64,000 nucleotides of DNA from Variovorax sp. WDL1 (lineage in GTDB: Bacteria > Pseudomonadota > Gammaproteobacteria > Burkholderiales > Burkholderiaceae_C). Below are positions 39,545 through 49,659 of the stretch, one piece after another. Location of the stretch: NCBI RefSeq assembly GCF_001541225.1, contig NZ_LMTS01000164.1, forward strand, positions 110,159-174,158, written 5' to 3'. A program made the translations under genes and the position numbers. Position 1 is the first letter of the stretch. Every line of letters starts with the position of its first letter. Below the pieces are notes generated by a model. That model saw only the letters and a program-made list of their open reading frames with translations, ran no database searches and was not told the DNA's origin.

Positions 39545-40684
39545 ATGGAGATTGAACGACCCCTGGCCCTGCTCGGAGGCCTCAGCGCCTCGCAATTCAT
39601 GCGGCGCCACTGGCAGAAGAAGCCCTTGCTCGTGCGCCAGGCCATGCCCGGCATGGTGCCACTGATCGGGCGCGAGGCGCTCTTTTCGCTGGCGGGCCGA
39701 GAGGAGGTCGAGTCGCGGCTGATCCGCCACGGCAAGAGTGGCTGGACGCTCAAGCACGGCCCTTTCACGCGCCGCGCGCTGCCTTCGCCGAAGCAGGCCG
39801 CGTGGACCCTGCTGGTCCAGGGCGTGGACCAGCACGACCAGGGCGTGCATGAACTGTTGCAGCAGTTTCGTTTCGTGCCCGACGCGCGACTCGACGACCT
39901 GATGATCAGCTATGCGAGCGACACCGGGGGCGTCGGCGCGCACTTCGACAGCTACGACGTGTTCCTCCTGCAGGCGCACGGACGCCGCCGCTGGTCCATC
40001 GGCAGGCAGCGCGACCTGCGGCTGGAGCCCGGCCTGCCGCTCAAGATCCTGGCGGATTTCGAGCCCGAGCAAAGCTTCGTGCTCGAGCCCGGCGACATGC
40101 TCTACCTGCCGCCGCGCTATGCGCACGACGGCGTGGCCGAGGGGGGCGATTGCATGACCTATTCCATCGGGCTGCGCGCACCGGCGGCCGCGCCGCTGGG
40201 CGCCGACCTCCTGGCCCGCATCGCGGAGGCGCAAGCAGAGCTGCTGCAAGACGCGCCTGCCGGATCGGCAGTCCACTACAAGGACCCCGCCCAGCCCGCG
40301 GTGCCCGCTCCGGCCGAAATGCCGTCAGCGCTGCAGGCCTTCGCGCGAGAGGCCGTGTTCGCGGCACTGCGCGATCCCGATGCCATCGACCGCGCCCTGG
40401 GAGAATCGATGACCGAGCCCAAGCCCACGGTGTGGTTCGAGCAAGGCAAGTCGCCGGCCGCTTTGAGCGGCGTGTCGTTAGACCGCCGCACGCGCATGCT
40501 TTACGACGCGCGCCATCTCTACATCAACGGCGAGAGCTTCCGTGCCTCCGGTCGCGATGCCCGGCTCATGCGTCGCCTGGCGGACCAGCGCGCGCTGGGG
40601 CCGCGCGATCTTGCGAGGGCGAGCGAGGACGCGCGCGCATTGCTGGGAGAGTGGTGCGAAGCGGGGTGGCTGCATGCCGAATGA
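39545..40684 (+). CDS. JmjC-type ribosomal oxygenase (RoxA/YcfD-like)
   Basis: This 379-residue Fe(II)/2-oxoglutarate dioxygenase is related to E. coli RoxA, which hydroxylates an arginine of ribosomal protein L16. The cupin core has the iron triad His133-x-Asp135 (GAHFDSYDVFLLQAHGRRRW) and His194 (LPPRYAHDGVAEG). A dimerisation region and a winged-helix C-terminus follow, in normal order and length. It starts 14 nt from divergent slyD and its end overlaps the next gene by 11 nt. Confidence 0.9.
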   Translation: MEIERPLALLGGLSASQFMRRHWQKKPLLVRQAMPGMVPLIGREALFSLAGREEVESRLIRHGKSGWTLKHGPFTRRALPSPKQAAWTLLVQGVDQHDQGVHELLQQFRFVPDARLDDLMISYASDTGGVGAHFDSYDVFLLQAHGRRRWSIGRQRDLRLEPGLPLKILADFEPEQSFVLEPGDMLYLPPRYAHDGVAEGGDCMTYSIGLRAPAAAPLGADLLARIAEAQAELLQDAPAGSAVHYKDPAQPAVPAPAEMPSALQAFAREAVFAALRDPDAIDRALGESMTEPKPTVWFEQGKSPAALSGVSLDRRTRMLYDARHLYINGESFRASGRDARLMRRLADQRALGPRDLARASEDARALLGEWCEAGWLHAE

Positions 40685-41180
40685 AATGCCCATCGACTAC
40701 GCACTGCCCGAAGGCGCCTTCGACGGCCGCCGCGCCTTCGAGGCGCACGTGCACGCTGCGTTGGCCGCGGCGGCGCGCGAGAACTGGCGCGAGATCGTTT
40801 TCGCCGCTCCGGCCTTCATCGACTGGCCGCTCGGCGGACGTGCGGTGGCCGAGGCCCTGCAGGCCTGGTCGGCCGCGGGGCGCAGCTTCGTGATGCTGGC
40901 GCAGCGCTTCGACGTGTTCGAGCGCAAGCATGCGCGCTTCGTGACATGGCGGCGCATGTGGAGCCACATCATCGATTGCCGCGCCTGCGATGGACCCGGC
41001 CTGCCGCAGGTGCCGAGCGGCATCTGGACGCCGGGCTGGTTCCTGGCGCGTATCGACGTGGAGCGCGTGCGCGGCGTCTGCGGCCGCGATCCCGAGCGCC
41101 GGCGCGCACTGCGCGAGCACATCGACGAATGCTTGCGTCATGCGAAACCCGCGTTTCCGGCCACGACGCTGGGCTTGTAA
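40674..41180 (+). CDS. 168-residue conserved-looking protein overlapping the oxygenase
   Basis: Function unknown. Residues about 35-100 read like one lobe of a phospholipase-D-like or GNAT-like alpha/beta domain (WREIVFAAPAFIDWPLGG, LAQRFDVFERKHARFVTWRRMWSHIIDCRAC), though no HKD motif is present. ATG 40674 overlaps the oxygenase by 11 nt; the in-frame ATG 40686 would remove the overlap. Coupling to the ribosomal oxygenase suggests a shared role, which is inference. Confidence 0.6.
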   Translation: MPNEMPIDYALPEGAFDGRRAFEAHVHAALAAAARENWREIVFAAPAFIDWPLGGRAVAEALQAWSAAGRSFVMLAQRFDVFERKHARFVTWRRMWSHIIDCRACDGPGLPQVPSGIWTPGWFLARIDVERVRGVCGRDPERRRALREHIDECLRHAKPAFPATTLGL

Positions 41181-41273
41181 GCCAATGCCGCGAATCGCGG
41201 CGCAATAGGCGGCCCACAGAGGGTACAGGTCTAGAATTTTTTCTTCGAGACCTTCATCCAAAGGAGCCCTGTA

Positions 41274-41540
41274 ATGAGAAAGTCCGCCCTGCTCGCCTCG
41301 TTGACCGTCGTGGTGGCCCTCGCCGCCTGCGGCAAGAAGGAGGAGACCGCGCCGGCCGTCGTGACCCCGCCGCCTGCCGCAACCACGCCGGCACCCGCTC
41401 CAGCCCCTATGCCGGCGCCCACCACACCCGATACTTCGGCGGCGACACCGGCACCTTCGCCCGGCGCGTCGTCGGCGCTCGACGCCGCCAATGCAGCCAC
41501 CGAGGCCGCCAAGAAGAAGGAAGAAGCACCCAAGCAGTGA
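41274..41540 (+). CDS. small Pro/Ala-rich lipoprotein
   Basis: The 88-residue product is a lipoprotein with signal SLTVVVALAAC (Cys near 19) directly followed by GKKEE. A Pro/Ala/Thr-rich spacer comes next, then a short charged helix ending AAKKKEEAPKQ. There is no globular domain, so it may be a structural or periplasm-spanning peptide. AAAGGAG precedes ATG 41274. A shared terminator follows. Confidence 0.7.
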   Translation: MRKSALLASLTVVVALAACGKKEETAPAVVTPPPAATTPAPAPAPMPAPTTPDTSAATPAPSPGASSALDAANAATEAAKKKEEAPKQ

Positions 41541-41563
41541 TGCTGCGCTTCAGCTTCGCCAAG

Positions 41564-41589
41564 AAGGCCGCCCGAGGGCGGCCTTTTTT
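41564..41589. terminator. bidirectional terminator between the lipoprotein and MBL genes
   Basis: AAGGCCGCC (41564-41572) pairs with GGCGGCCTT (41577-41585) around a short loop, followed by TTTT. It overlaps the end of the MBL gene by one base. Confidence 0.85.
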
Positions 41590-42371
41590 CATGTGCGGAG
41601 TTCGAGCCAGCTCGAGCCTTCGGCGGCGTTGGCCGTCAGCATCTCGTGCTCGCTCGCGCCGAGTGCCTCGGCCATCGCGCGGCGCACGAGCTCGGGCCGG
41701 TTGTTCTGTTCGCTGAGGTGCGCGCCCAGCATGTACTGCAGGCCGTCGTGGCGCAGCGCCTGCGCGATGGCTGCCGCGGCGGCGTTGGACAGGTGGCCGT
41801 AGTTGCCGCCCACGCGCAGCTTGAGGAAGGGCGGATAAGCCGAGCGGGCCAGCATGTCGCTGTCGTGGTTGAACTCGAGCATCAGCGCGTGGATCCCCGC
41901 CAGGCGCGCGAGCACATGCGGCGTCGCATGCCCCAGGTCGGTCAGCACGCCGAGGCTGCGCGCGCCATCGCTGCAGCGCAGTTGCAGCGGTTCTCGCGCA
42001 TCGTGCGGCACCGTGAAGGGCTGCACCAGGAGGTCGCCGATCTCGATGTCGGTGCCGTCCCGTGCGAGGTGCAGGCGGCCCTCGAAGTCGTGCCCGCCTG
42101 CTGCGAGCCAGGTGCCCTCGCTCATCCAGACGGGAATGCGCTCGCGCCTCGACAGCGCGCGGGCGCAGCCGATGTGATCGCCGTGCTCGTGGGTGATGAA
42201 GATGGCGTCGATGTCGCAAGCCCCGAGGCCGGCGCGCGCCAGCCGTGCATCGAGGTGCTTGAGCCCGAAGCCGCAATCGATCAGCAGCCGCGAGCGGCGC
42301 CCGCCGCTGGTCGCCTCGACCAGCGTGGCATTGCCCGTGCTGCCGCTGCCCAGGCTGCGGAAGCGCAGCAT
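41589..42371 (-). CDS. MBL-fold hydrolase (YycJ/WalJ-like)
   Basis: The 260-residue cytosolic metallo-beta-lactamase-fold protein has LGSGSTGNATLVE at the start, then DCGFGLKHLDARL. The metal motif is THEHGDHIG, with further ligands in VPHDAREP, TDLGHATPHV and GAHLSEQN. The YycJ/ExoIX-like group includes proteins affecting cell-wall signalling or acting as 5'-3' exonucleases; the role here is not certain. It lies 5 nt after bamC, a conserved neighbour in Burkholderiales. Confidence 0.88.
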   Translation of the reverse strand: MLRFRSLGSGSTGNATLVEATSGGRRSRLLIDCGFGLKHLDARLARAGLGACDIDAIFITHEHGDHIGCARALSRRERIPVWMSEGTWLAAGGHDFEGRLHLARDGTDIEIGDLLVQPFTVPHDAREPLQLRCSDGARSLGVLTDLGHATPHVLARLAGIHALMLEFNHDSDMLARSAYPPFLKLRVGGNYGHLSNAAAAAIAQALRHDGLQYMLGAHLSEQNNRPELVRRAMAEALGASEHEMLTANAAEGSSWLELRT

Positions 42372-42376
42372 GCGGC

Positions 42377-43462
42377 TTACTTGAGGTCGTCGGCGATGAC
42401 CTGGACGATGCGCTGCGCGTTGGCCGAGGTTTCGGCTGCGCCGGTATCGTTCTGCACCGACACCGTGCTCGTCTCGCCCTGGCCCTTGACCAGGATGCGG
42501 AACTTGAGCGGCGCCTCGGTCTTGCTCGAGCTGAAGATCTTGGAGAAGAAGCCCGGCTCCTTCTTGTCGGGGTTCGGCGGAACGTAGCGCACGAAGTACA
42601 CGCCGGCGGCGCGGTCGCGGTCCTCCACGGTGAAGCCGGTGCGGTCCAGCGCCAGCCCGACACGGCGCCAGGCGCGGTCGAAGTTCTCGTTGATCTGCAC
42701 CACGGGCTGGCCGCCGACGTTGGACACGCTTGCCGTCCGTGCCGGCGCGCTGGTTTGCGCGACGAGCTTTGCCTGCTCCTGCGACACGCCCAGCTTCACC
42801 ATCAGGCGGCGCAGGAATTCGGTCTCGAGTTCGGGGTCGCTGGGGCGCGGCTGCCAGACGGTCTGGTCCTGCCTAATGTTGGTGTAGACCTCCTGCATGC
42901 CGCGATGGCTGACGAAGATCTCGGTGGTGCCGTTGGGGCCGCGTTCGATGCGGGTGCGGAAGCGGTCGAGCTCGCCGGTGGAGTAGATCGCGTCGACCAG
43001 CTTGCCCAGTGCGCCGCGGATCACGTCCTGCGGCAGCTTGGCGCGGTTTTCCGCCCAGTCGGTTTCCATGATCCCGAGGTTGCGCTGCTCGGTGGTCAAG
43101 AGGAAGCCGCTCTCCTGCCAGAAGTCCTTGAGCGGGTCCCAGAGCTGGTCGGCCGGGCGGTTGACCACGATCCAGCGCTGCGTGCCCGAGCGCTCCATGC
43201 GCACGTCGCCGAGATTGGAGACCGCCGTCGGAATGCTGGGCGCGTTTGCGGCGCCGGCCTGGTAGGCATTGGCCGAGACCGCGTTGCCGGGCACGGCGTA
43301 GCGGTTCTCGCGCGACAGCTGCGTGAGGTCCGGCGGCACCTCGAGCGAAGGGGCCTTGCCGGCGCTCTTGTAGTCGATCTTGTCGCTCTCGAGGACCGAG
43401 CAGGCGGCGAGGCTGGCGACCAGGGCCAGCAGTGCGAATCGCGAAAGGGTATTCAACGTCAT
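42377..43462 (-). CDS. bamC: outer-membrane assembly lipoprotein BamC
   Basis: This 361-residue lipoprotein of the BAM complex folds beta-barrel proteins into the outer membrane. A signal with lipobox SLAAC (Cys21) leads to a conserved unstructured N-terminal lasso (IDYKSAGKAPSLEVPPDLTQL) that binds BamD. Two helix-grip domains follow (RWIVVNRPADQLWDPLKDFW...TEIFVSHRGMQEV and FDRAWRRVGLALDRTGFTVEDRDR). ATG 43462 is the only start giving a signal peptide. It lies downstream of dapA, as is usual. Confidence 0.93.
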   Translation of the reverse strand: MTLNTLSRFALLALVASLAACSVLESDKIDYKSAGKAPSLEVPPDLTQLSRENRYAVPGNAVSANAYQAGAANAPSIPTAVSNLGDVRMERSGTQRWIVVNRPADQLWDPLKDFWQESGFLLTTEQRNLGIMETDWAENRAKLPQDVIRGALGKLVDAIYSTGELDRFRTRIERGPNGTTEIFVSHRGMQEVYTNIRQDQTVWQPRPSDPELETEFLRRLMVKLGVSQEQAKLVAQTSAPARTASVSNVGGQPVVQINENFDRAWRRVGLALDRTGFTVEDRDRAAGVYFVRYVPPNPDKKEPGFFSKIFSSSKTEAPLKFRILVKGQGETSTVSVQNDTGAAETSANAQRIVQVIADDLK

Positions 43463-43578
43463 CTTCCTTGTGGAATGTTTAGCGCAATCGTCAGGCGGGT
43501 CAGGCGGCAGCGCCGCTGTGTCAGAGCGCCGGCCCCGGAAAAGGTTGCCGGCGTCGAGATGCGGCAGGTAAAGATGGA

Positions 43579-44505
43579 TCAGTCCTTGAGGAGGCCGGTG
43601 GCACGCAGCGCGGATTCGACGACGGGCCGCGCGGGCTCGGCGAGTTCCGTCAGCGGCAGGCGCAGCGCGCCGCCGCACAGGCCGAGCCGCGCCATGGCCC
43701 ACTTCACAGGAATCGGGTTCGGTTCGACGAACAGGTGGCGGTGCAGCGGCATCAGCTCGAACTGGATCTGCATCGCTCGCTTCGCGTCGCCGGCGATGGC
43801 CGCTGCGCACAGCTCGTGCATCTTTCGCGGCGCCACGTTGGCCGTCACGCTGATGTTGCCTTGGCCGCCGCACAGCATCAGCGCGACGGCGGTCGGGTCG
43901 TCGCCCGAGTACACGGCGAAATGCTTCGGCACCTCGCGGATCAGCCATTGCGCACGCTCGATGTTGCCGGTGGCTTCCTTGATGCCCACGATGCCGGGCA
44001 CCTGCGCCAGGCGCAGCACGGTGTCGTGCGCCATATCGGCGACCGTGCGGCCGGGCACGTTGTAGAGCACGATGGGGAGGTCGCCGACCGCCTCGGCGAT
44101 GGCCTTGAAGTGCCGGTACTGGCCTTCCTGCGTCGGCTTGTTGTAGTAGGGCACCACCTGCAGCTGCGAATCGGCGCCGACGCCCTTGGCGAAGCGCGCG
44201 AGCTCGATCGCCTCCTGCGTGGAATTGGCGCCGCAGCCAGCCATCACGGGCACGCGGCCCCGGGCCTGCTCGACCGACACGCGGATGATCTCGCAGTGTT
44301 CCTCGACGTTTACCGTCGGCGACTCGCCGGTGGTGCCGACCACGCCCAGGCAATCGGTGCCTTCGTCGATGTGCCAGTCGATCAGCCGGCGCAAAGCGGG
44401 ATAGTCGACGCTGCCGTCGTCATGCATCGGCGTGACGAGCGCGACGATGCTGCCTGTCAGTTGCTCCAAGGGGGTCTCTTTGTCGGGTTGCGGAAAGGCA
44501 GCCAT
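43579..44505 (-). CDS. dapA: 4-hydroxy-tetrahydrodipicolinate synthase
   Basis: This 308-residue TIM-barrel lyase condenses pyruvate with aspartate semialdehyde, the committed step to lysine and diaminopimelate. Family sites are [18 protein letters not shown] (triad Thr), VLYNVPGRT (Tyr) and the Schiff-base Lys in [11 protein letters not shown]. Start choice is open: ATG 44505 gives a 12-residue extension, and a TAGAAT -10-like hexamer overlaps that ATG. TTG 44469 (MEQLTGSIV) with upstream AAAGAGA would give a standard 296-residue enzyme. It precedes bamC on the same strand. Confidence 0.95.
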   Translation of the reverse strand: MAAFPQPDKETPLEQLTGSIVALVTPMHDDGSVDYPALRRLIDWHIDEGTDCLGVVGTTGESPTVNVEEHCEIIRVSVEQARGRVPVMAGCGANSTQEAIELARFAKGVGADSQLQVVPYYNKPTQEGQYRHFKAIAEAVGDLPIVLYNVPGRTVADMAHDTVLRLAQVPGIVGIKEATGNIERAQWLIREVPKHFAVYSGDDPTAVALMLCGGQGNISVTANVAPRKMHELCAAAIAGDAKRAMQIQFELMPLHRHLFVEPNPIPVKWAMARLGLCGGALRLPLTELAEPARPVVESALRATGLLKD

Positions 44506-44530
44506 TCTACTGACTGGCTTGGCGGCCACG

Positions 44531-45073
44531 TCAGAGGGCGTAACGCAAAGGACTGCGAGCCGGGCCTTCCGGCGGCCGCACGGCTGCGATCCGCTGCACG
44601 AAGCGCTCCGGGTCGGCGAGAAATCCGTCTTCGTAGGCGACCACCCGCAGCCCGGCGCAGGCGGCCAGCAGCTCGCCAGGCTGCAGCAGGAAGTCCGGCC
44701 GCGAGGGCTTGCCCACGCTCTCGTTGCCGGCGGCGAAGGTCTCGTAGAGCAGCACGCCGCCGGGCGCTACTGCCGCCACGATGTCGGGCAGCCGCGCGCG
44801 CCAGAGATAGTTGGTCACGACCACCGCGCCGAAGAGCTCGCCCGCGAAGGGCCATGGGCCGTTCTCGATGTCAGCCTGCAAGGCGCGGCCGAATCGTGCC
44901 GCCGAGGCGATCGCTTCGGGAGCGCGGTCGACACCCGTGACCGCATGCCCGCGTTGCGCGAACCAGCCCATGTGCCGGCCAGCGCCGCAGGCCACGTCGA
45001 GCACGGTGGCGCCGGTGGCGAGCAGGTGCGACCAGCGTGCGACCCAAGGGGAGGGCGGGAGATTGTGGCTCAA
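44531..45073 (-). CDS. class I SAM-dependent methyltransferase
   Basis: This 180-residue Rossmann-fold methyltransferase has motif [21 protein letters not shown], the acidic strand end [11 protein letters not shown], and ADIENGPWP and VVVTNYLWR as motif IV. The substrate is unknown; the TehB/Methyltransf_11-like size suits a small-molecule or metalloid methylase. The start is probably TTG 45073 because it shares TTGA with the stop of the 46-residue ORF. GTG 45079 is the alternative. No ATG is available. Confidence 0.82.
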   Translation of the reverse strand: MSHNLPPSPWVARWSHLLATGATVLDVACGAGRHMGWFAQRGHAVTGVDRAPEAIASAARFGRALQADIENGPWPFAGELFGAVVVTNYLWRARLPDIVAAVAPGGVLLYETFAAGNESVGKPSRPDFLLQPGELLAACAGLRVVAYEDGFLADPERFVQRIAAVRPPEGPARSPLRYAL

Positions 45074-45210
45074 AAGCACGCCCAGAGCTGGTCCGCCAGC
45101 GTCACGAGGAAATCGGGGCGCGTGTAGAGGACGAACACGCCCAGCAGCGCCAGCGTGGCCGCGCCCAGCCAGGCGGCTTGCACGAGGTGGCGGCGGGTGG
45201 CAGGGCGCAT
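45070..45210 (-). CDS. 46-residue single-TM peptide
   Basis: ATG 45210 to TGA 45070. The sequence runs MRPATRRHLVQAAW, TM helix LGAATLALLGVFVLY, then [17 protein letters not shown]. Positive residues at the N-terminus and a hydrophobic helix indicate an inner-membrane peptide with an Nin topology. It begins 12 nt after the MFS stop and overlaps the methyltransferase start (TTGA). Codon usage (GC-rich third positions) fits real coding. Function unknown. Confidence 0.6.
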   Translation of the reverse strand: MRPATRRHLVQAAWLGAATLALLGVFVLYTRPDFLVTLADQLWACF

Positions 45211-45222
45211 GGTGAAGAAGGA

Positions 45223-46440
45223 TCAGGCCGGCTGTGGTGCGGAGCGCGCAATCGCGCTTTCCTTGACCGGCAGATTGACCAGCGCCGCGAACACGCCCAG
45301 CGCAATCGCGAGGTACCAGACGATGCCGTAGCTGCCGGTGCTGTCGTAGAGATAGCCGCCCAGCCAGACGCCGAGGAAGGAGCCGACCTGGTGGCTCAGG
45401 AACACGAAACCGCCCAGCATCGAGAGATGCGCCACGCCGAAGATCTGGGCCACGATGCCGCTGGTGAGCGGCACAGTCGACAGCCACAGGAAGCCCATCA
45501 CGCTCGCGAAGATGTACACCGACAGCGGCGTGATCGGCGCCGCCAGGAAGATCGCGATGGTCGCCGCGCGACTGAAGTAGATTGCAGCCAGCAACTTGCG
45601 CTTGGCCAGCCGCGCGCCCAGCGAGCCGGCGACATAGGTGCCGAACACGTTGAACAGGCCGACCAGCGCCAGCGCATAGCTCGCCACTTCCGGCGAGAGG
45701 CCCTTGTCGCGCAGGTAGCTCGGCATGTGCACGCCGATGAAGGCCAATTGGAAGCCGCAGACGAAATAGCCCGCCATCAACAGCACGAAGCTGGGGTACT
45801 TGAAAGCCTCGCCCACGGCCTGAACGATGGTCTGGTCGCGGTGGGCGACGGCGGCATGGCCGAGGCGCGGCTCGCGCAGGCCGAAGGAGAGCGGCACGAT
45901 CAGCAGCACCATGACCGCCAGCACCAGCAGGGCGGTATGCCAGCCGAAGCCCGCGATCAGCTGGCCCTCGACCGGCACCATCAGGAACTGCCCGAAGGAG
46001 CCGGCCGCGGCCGCCACGCCCATGGCCCAGGATCGCCGCTCGACCGGGATCTGCCGGCCGATCACGCCGTAGATCACGGCGTAGGTGGTGCCGGCCTGCG
46101 CCGCGCCGATCAGAACGCCGGCCGTCAGCGCGAACATGAGCGGCGTGGGTGACAGCGCCATCCCCGCCAGGCCGACCGCGTACAGCACGGCGCCCGCCAC
46201 CAGCACGCGGAATGCGCCCAGCTTGTCGGCCAGCATGCCGGCGAAGACGCCGATCACGCCCCAGGCGAGGTTCTGGATGGCGAGCGCCAGCGAAAAGCTC
46301 TGCCGCGACCAGCCCTGCTCCTGCGTGATCGGCTGGAGCCACAGCCCGAAGCCGTGGCGGATCCCCATCGAAAGCGTGACGATCATCGCGCCGCAGAACA
46401 GGACCTGCTTGAGCGACAGCGGCTGGGATTGAGCGTGCAT
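45223..46440 (-). CDS. MFS transporter (monocarboxylate/oxalate-formate-like)
   Basis: This 405-residue twelve-TM permease starts with MGIRHGFGLWLQPITQEQGWSR. The loop 2-3 motif is FAGMLADKLGAFRVLVAG, and GSLGARLAKRKLLAAIYFSR lies in the second half. The N-terminal pattern fits the Burkholderiales MFS group related to OFA/MCP transporters for carboxylates; the substrate is not evident. ATG 46440 is preferred to an upstream in-frame start that would enter the parE promoter. It is divergent from parE across a 153-nt region holding an 11-bp palindrome. Confidence 0.85.
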   Translation of the reverse strand: MHAQSQPLSLKQVLFCGAMIVTLSMGIRHGFGLWLQPITQEQGWSRQSFSLALAIQNLAWGVIGVFAGMLADKLGAFRVLVAGAVLYAVGLAGMALSPTPLMFALTAGVLIGAAQAGTTYAVIYGVIGRQIPVERRSWAMGVAAAAGSFGQFLMVPVEGQLIAGFGWHTALLVLAVMVLLIVPLSFGLREPRLGHAAVAHRDQTIVQAVGEAFKYPSFVLLMAGYFVCGFQLAFIGVHMPSYLRDKGLSPEVASYALALVGLFNVFGTYVAGSLGARLAKRKLLAAIYFSRAATIAIFLAAPITPLSVYIFASVMGFLWLSTVPLTSGIVAQIFGVAHLSMLGGFVFLSHQVGSFLGVWLGGYLYDSTGSYGIVWYLAIALGVFAALVNLPVKESAIARSAPQPA

Positions 46441-46512
46441 CCGGCGACTGTATCCAAAAGGGAAAGGCCGCATGGGCCGCGGCCGCGGCACGGATTGTTG
46501 ATATTTCCGGCG

Positions 46513-46539
46513 GCGTTGATGCGTCGGGCGCATCAACGC
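46513..46539. repeat. 11-bp perfect inverted repeat between the MFS gene and parE
   Basis: GCGTTGATGCG (46513-46523), spacer TCGGG, CGCATCAACGC (46529-46539). It lies 73 nt upstream of the MFS ATG. There is no T-run, so a regulator operator is more likely than a terminator. Confidence 0.5.
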
Positions 46540-46579
46540 GGCTCTGTATGTCCATCCAGGTTTTTGGCGGGCCCACGCA

Positions 46580-46585
46580 TACAAT
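46580..46585 (+). promoter_or_regulatory. -10 hexamer TACAAT of parE
   Basis: TACAAT ends 8 nt before ATG 46594. Only cytosines and a G lie between, with no SD, predicting a leader of about 0-2 nt. Confidence 0.45.
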
Positions 46586-46593
46586 CCGCCCCC

Positions 46594-48570
<1,977 letters not shown>

Positions 48571-48651
48571 GAAGGTTGTCCATTGCGGGGAGGGGGACGG
48601 ATTCTTGTTCCCAGACGTAAATCGGCGGGCCGGACGACAATCCGCCCCGCG

Positions 48652-49575
48652 ATGAACTTCCGACATGCTCCCGCCCGCTGGTGGCGGGTCCCGCTCCTGC
48701 TGCTGGCACTGTGCTCATGGCAGCCGCTCGTCCATGCGTCCGACATCTTCGGCTATGTCGACGACAAGGGAGTGGCCCACTTCGCCTCCGAGAAGGTCGA
48801 CGAGCGCTACCAGCTTTTCTTCCGCGGCGGACAGGCCTTCGATACTGCCCAGGGCCTCGGCCCGCCGGCGCGCGGCCGCGCGGGCCGCATCGACGGCAAG
48901 GTTCCCCGCGCCTCGCAATCGCTGCTCGCGCTGTTCGAGGCTTCGCCCAGCTACAAGCCCGCACAGAAGGCGCTGCGCGAGGCGGCGCGGCGCCATGACA
49001 TCGACTACGAACTGCTGCAGGCCCTGGTCGCCACCGAGTCGGGCTTCGATGCGCAGGCCGTCTCGCCCAAGGGCGCGCGCGGGCTGATGCAGCTGATGCC
49101 GGCCACCGCGCAGCGCTACGGCGTCGGGGCCGACAAGCGCGGCTCGATCGAGAAGAAGCTCTTCGATCCGCACATCAACATCGCCGCCGGCGCGCGCTAC
49201 CTGCGCGACCTGATCGCGATGTTCCCCGGCGACATCGGGCTCGCGCTCGCGGCCTACAACGCGGGCGAGGGCGCGGTCCAGCGCGCGGGCAACAAGATCC
49301 CGAACTACCGCGAGACGCAGAACTACGTGAAGACGGTGCTGCAGCTCTATGCCTACCTCAAGCCCTCCGTGGCTGCCGGCCGGGGCAGCAACGCGCCGGG
49401 CCGCGTGCGCATGGAACTGGCGGCACCGCGCGGCGGCGCGCTGGGTCGCGGGAACATGCCCCCGGCATCGGGTGCGATGCCGAAGTTGGCGGACCTGGCC
49501 GAGGCATCGCAGGCCGCCGAGGATGGCAGTGCCGCCCCGCTGAAGCTGTCCGATCGGATCTCGACGAAGCCATGA
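48652..49575 (+). CDS. soluble-type lytic transglycosylase with DUF4124-like N-terminus
   Basis: This 307-residue periplasmic murein lyase has a signal peptide (VPLLLLALCSWQPLVHA). A short domain DIFGYVDDKGVAHFASEKVDERYQLFF, typical of Burkholderiales Slt-like proteins, precedes the SLT fold. The catalytic Glu129 lies in ATESGFDAQAVSPKGARGLMQLMPATA, then ARYLRDL and ALAAYNAGEGAVQR. The C-terminal tail (about 240-307) is Pro/Ala-rich. GACAAT ends 10 nt before ATG 48652, with no SD. It sits between parE and parC. Confidence 0.92.
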   Translation: MNFRHAPARWWRVPLLLLALCSWQPLVHASDIFGYVDDKGVAHFASEKVDERYQLFFRGGQAFDTAQGLGPPARGRAGRIDGKVPRASQSLLALFEASPSYKPAQKALREAARRHDIDYELLQALVATESGFDAQAVSPKGARGLMQLMPATAQRYGVGADKRGSIEKKLFDPHINIAAGARYLRDLIAMFPGDIGLALAAYNAGEGAVQRAGNKIPNYRETQNYVKTVLQLYAYLKPSVAAGRGSNAPGRVRMELAAPRGGALGRGNMPPASGAMPKLADLAEASQAAEDGSAAPLKLSDRISTKP

Positions 49576-49659
49576 GGGCAGCGGTCACGCGCGGCGGGAG
49601 CTGATCGGAGGGCGTGGCACGGCCACTACACTTGCCGCTCTCACACAGTCTCTCTCGCA

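Noticed and set aside
44531..45073. Extending the methyltransferase frame upstream through the MFS gene
   Set aside because: The frame stays open to about 46576 only as a shadow of the MFS gene; the methyltransferase domain starts at about 45073.
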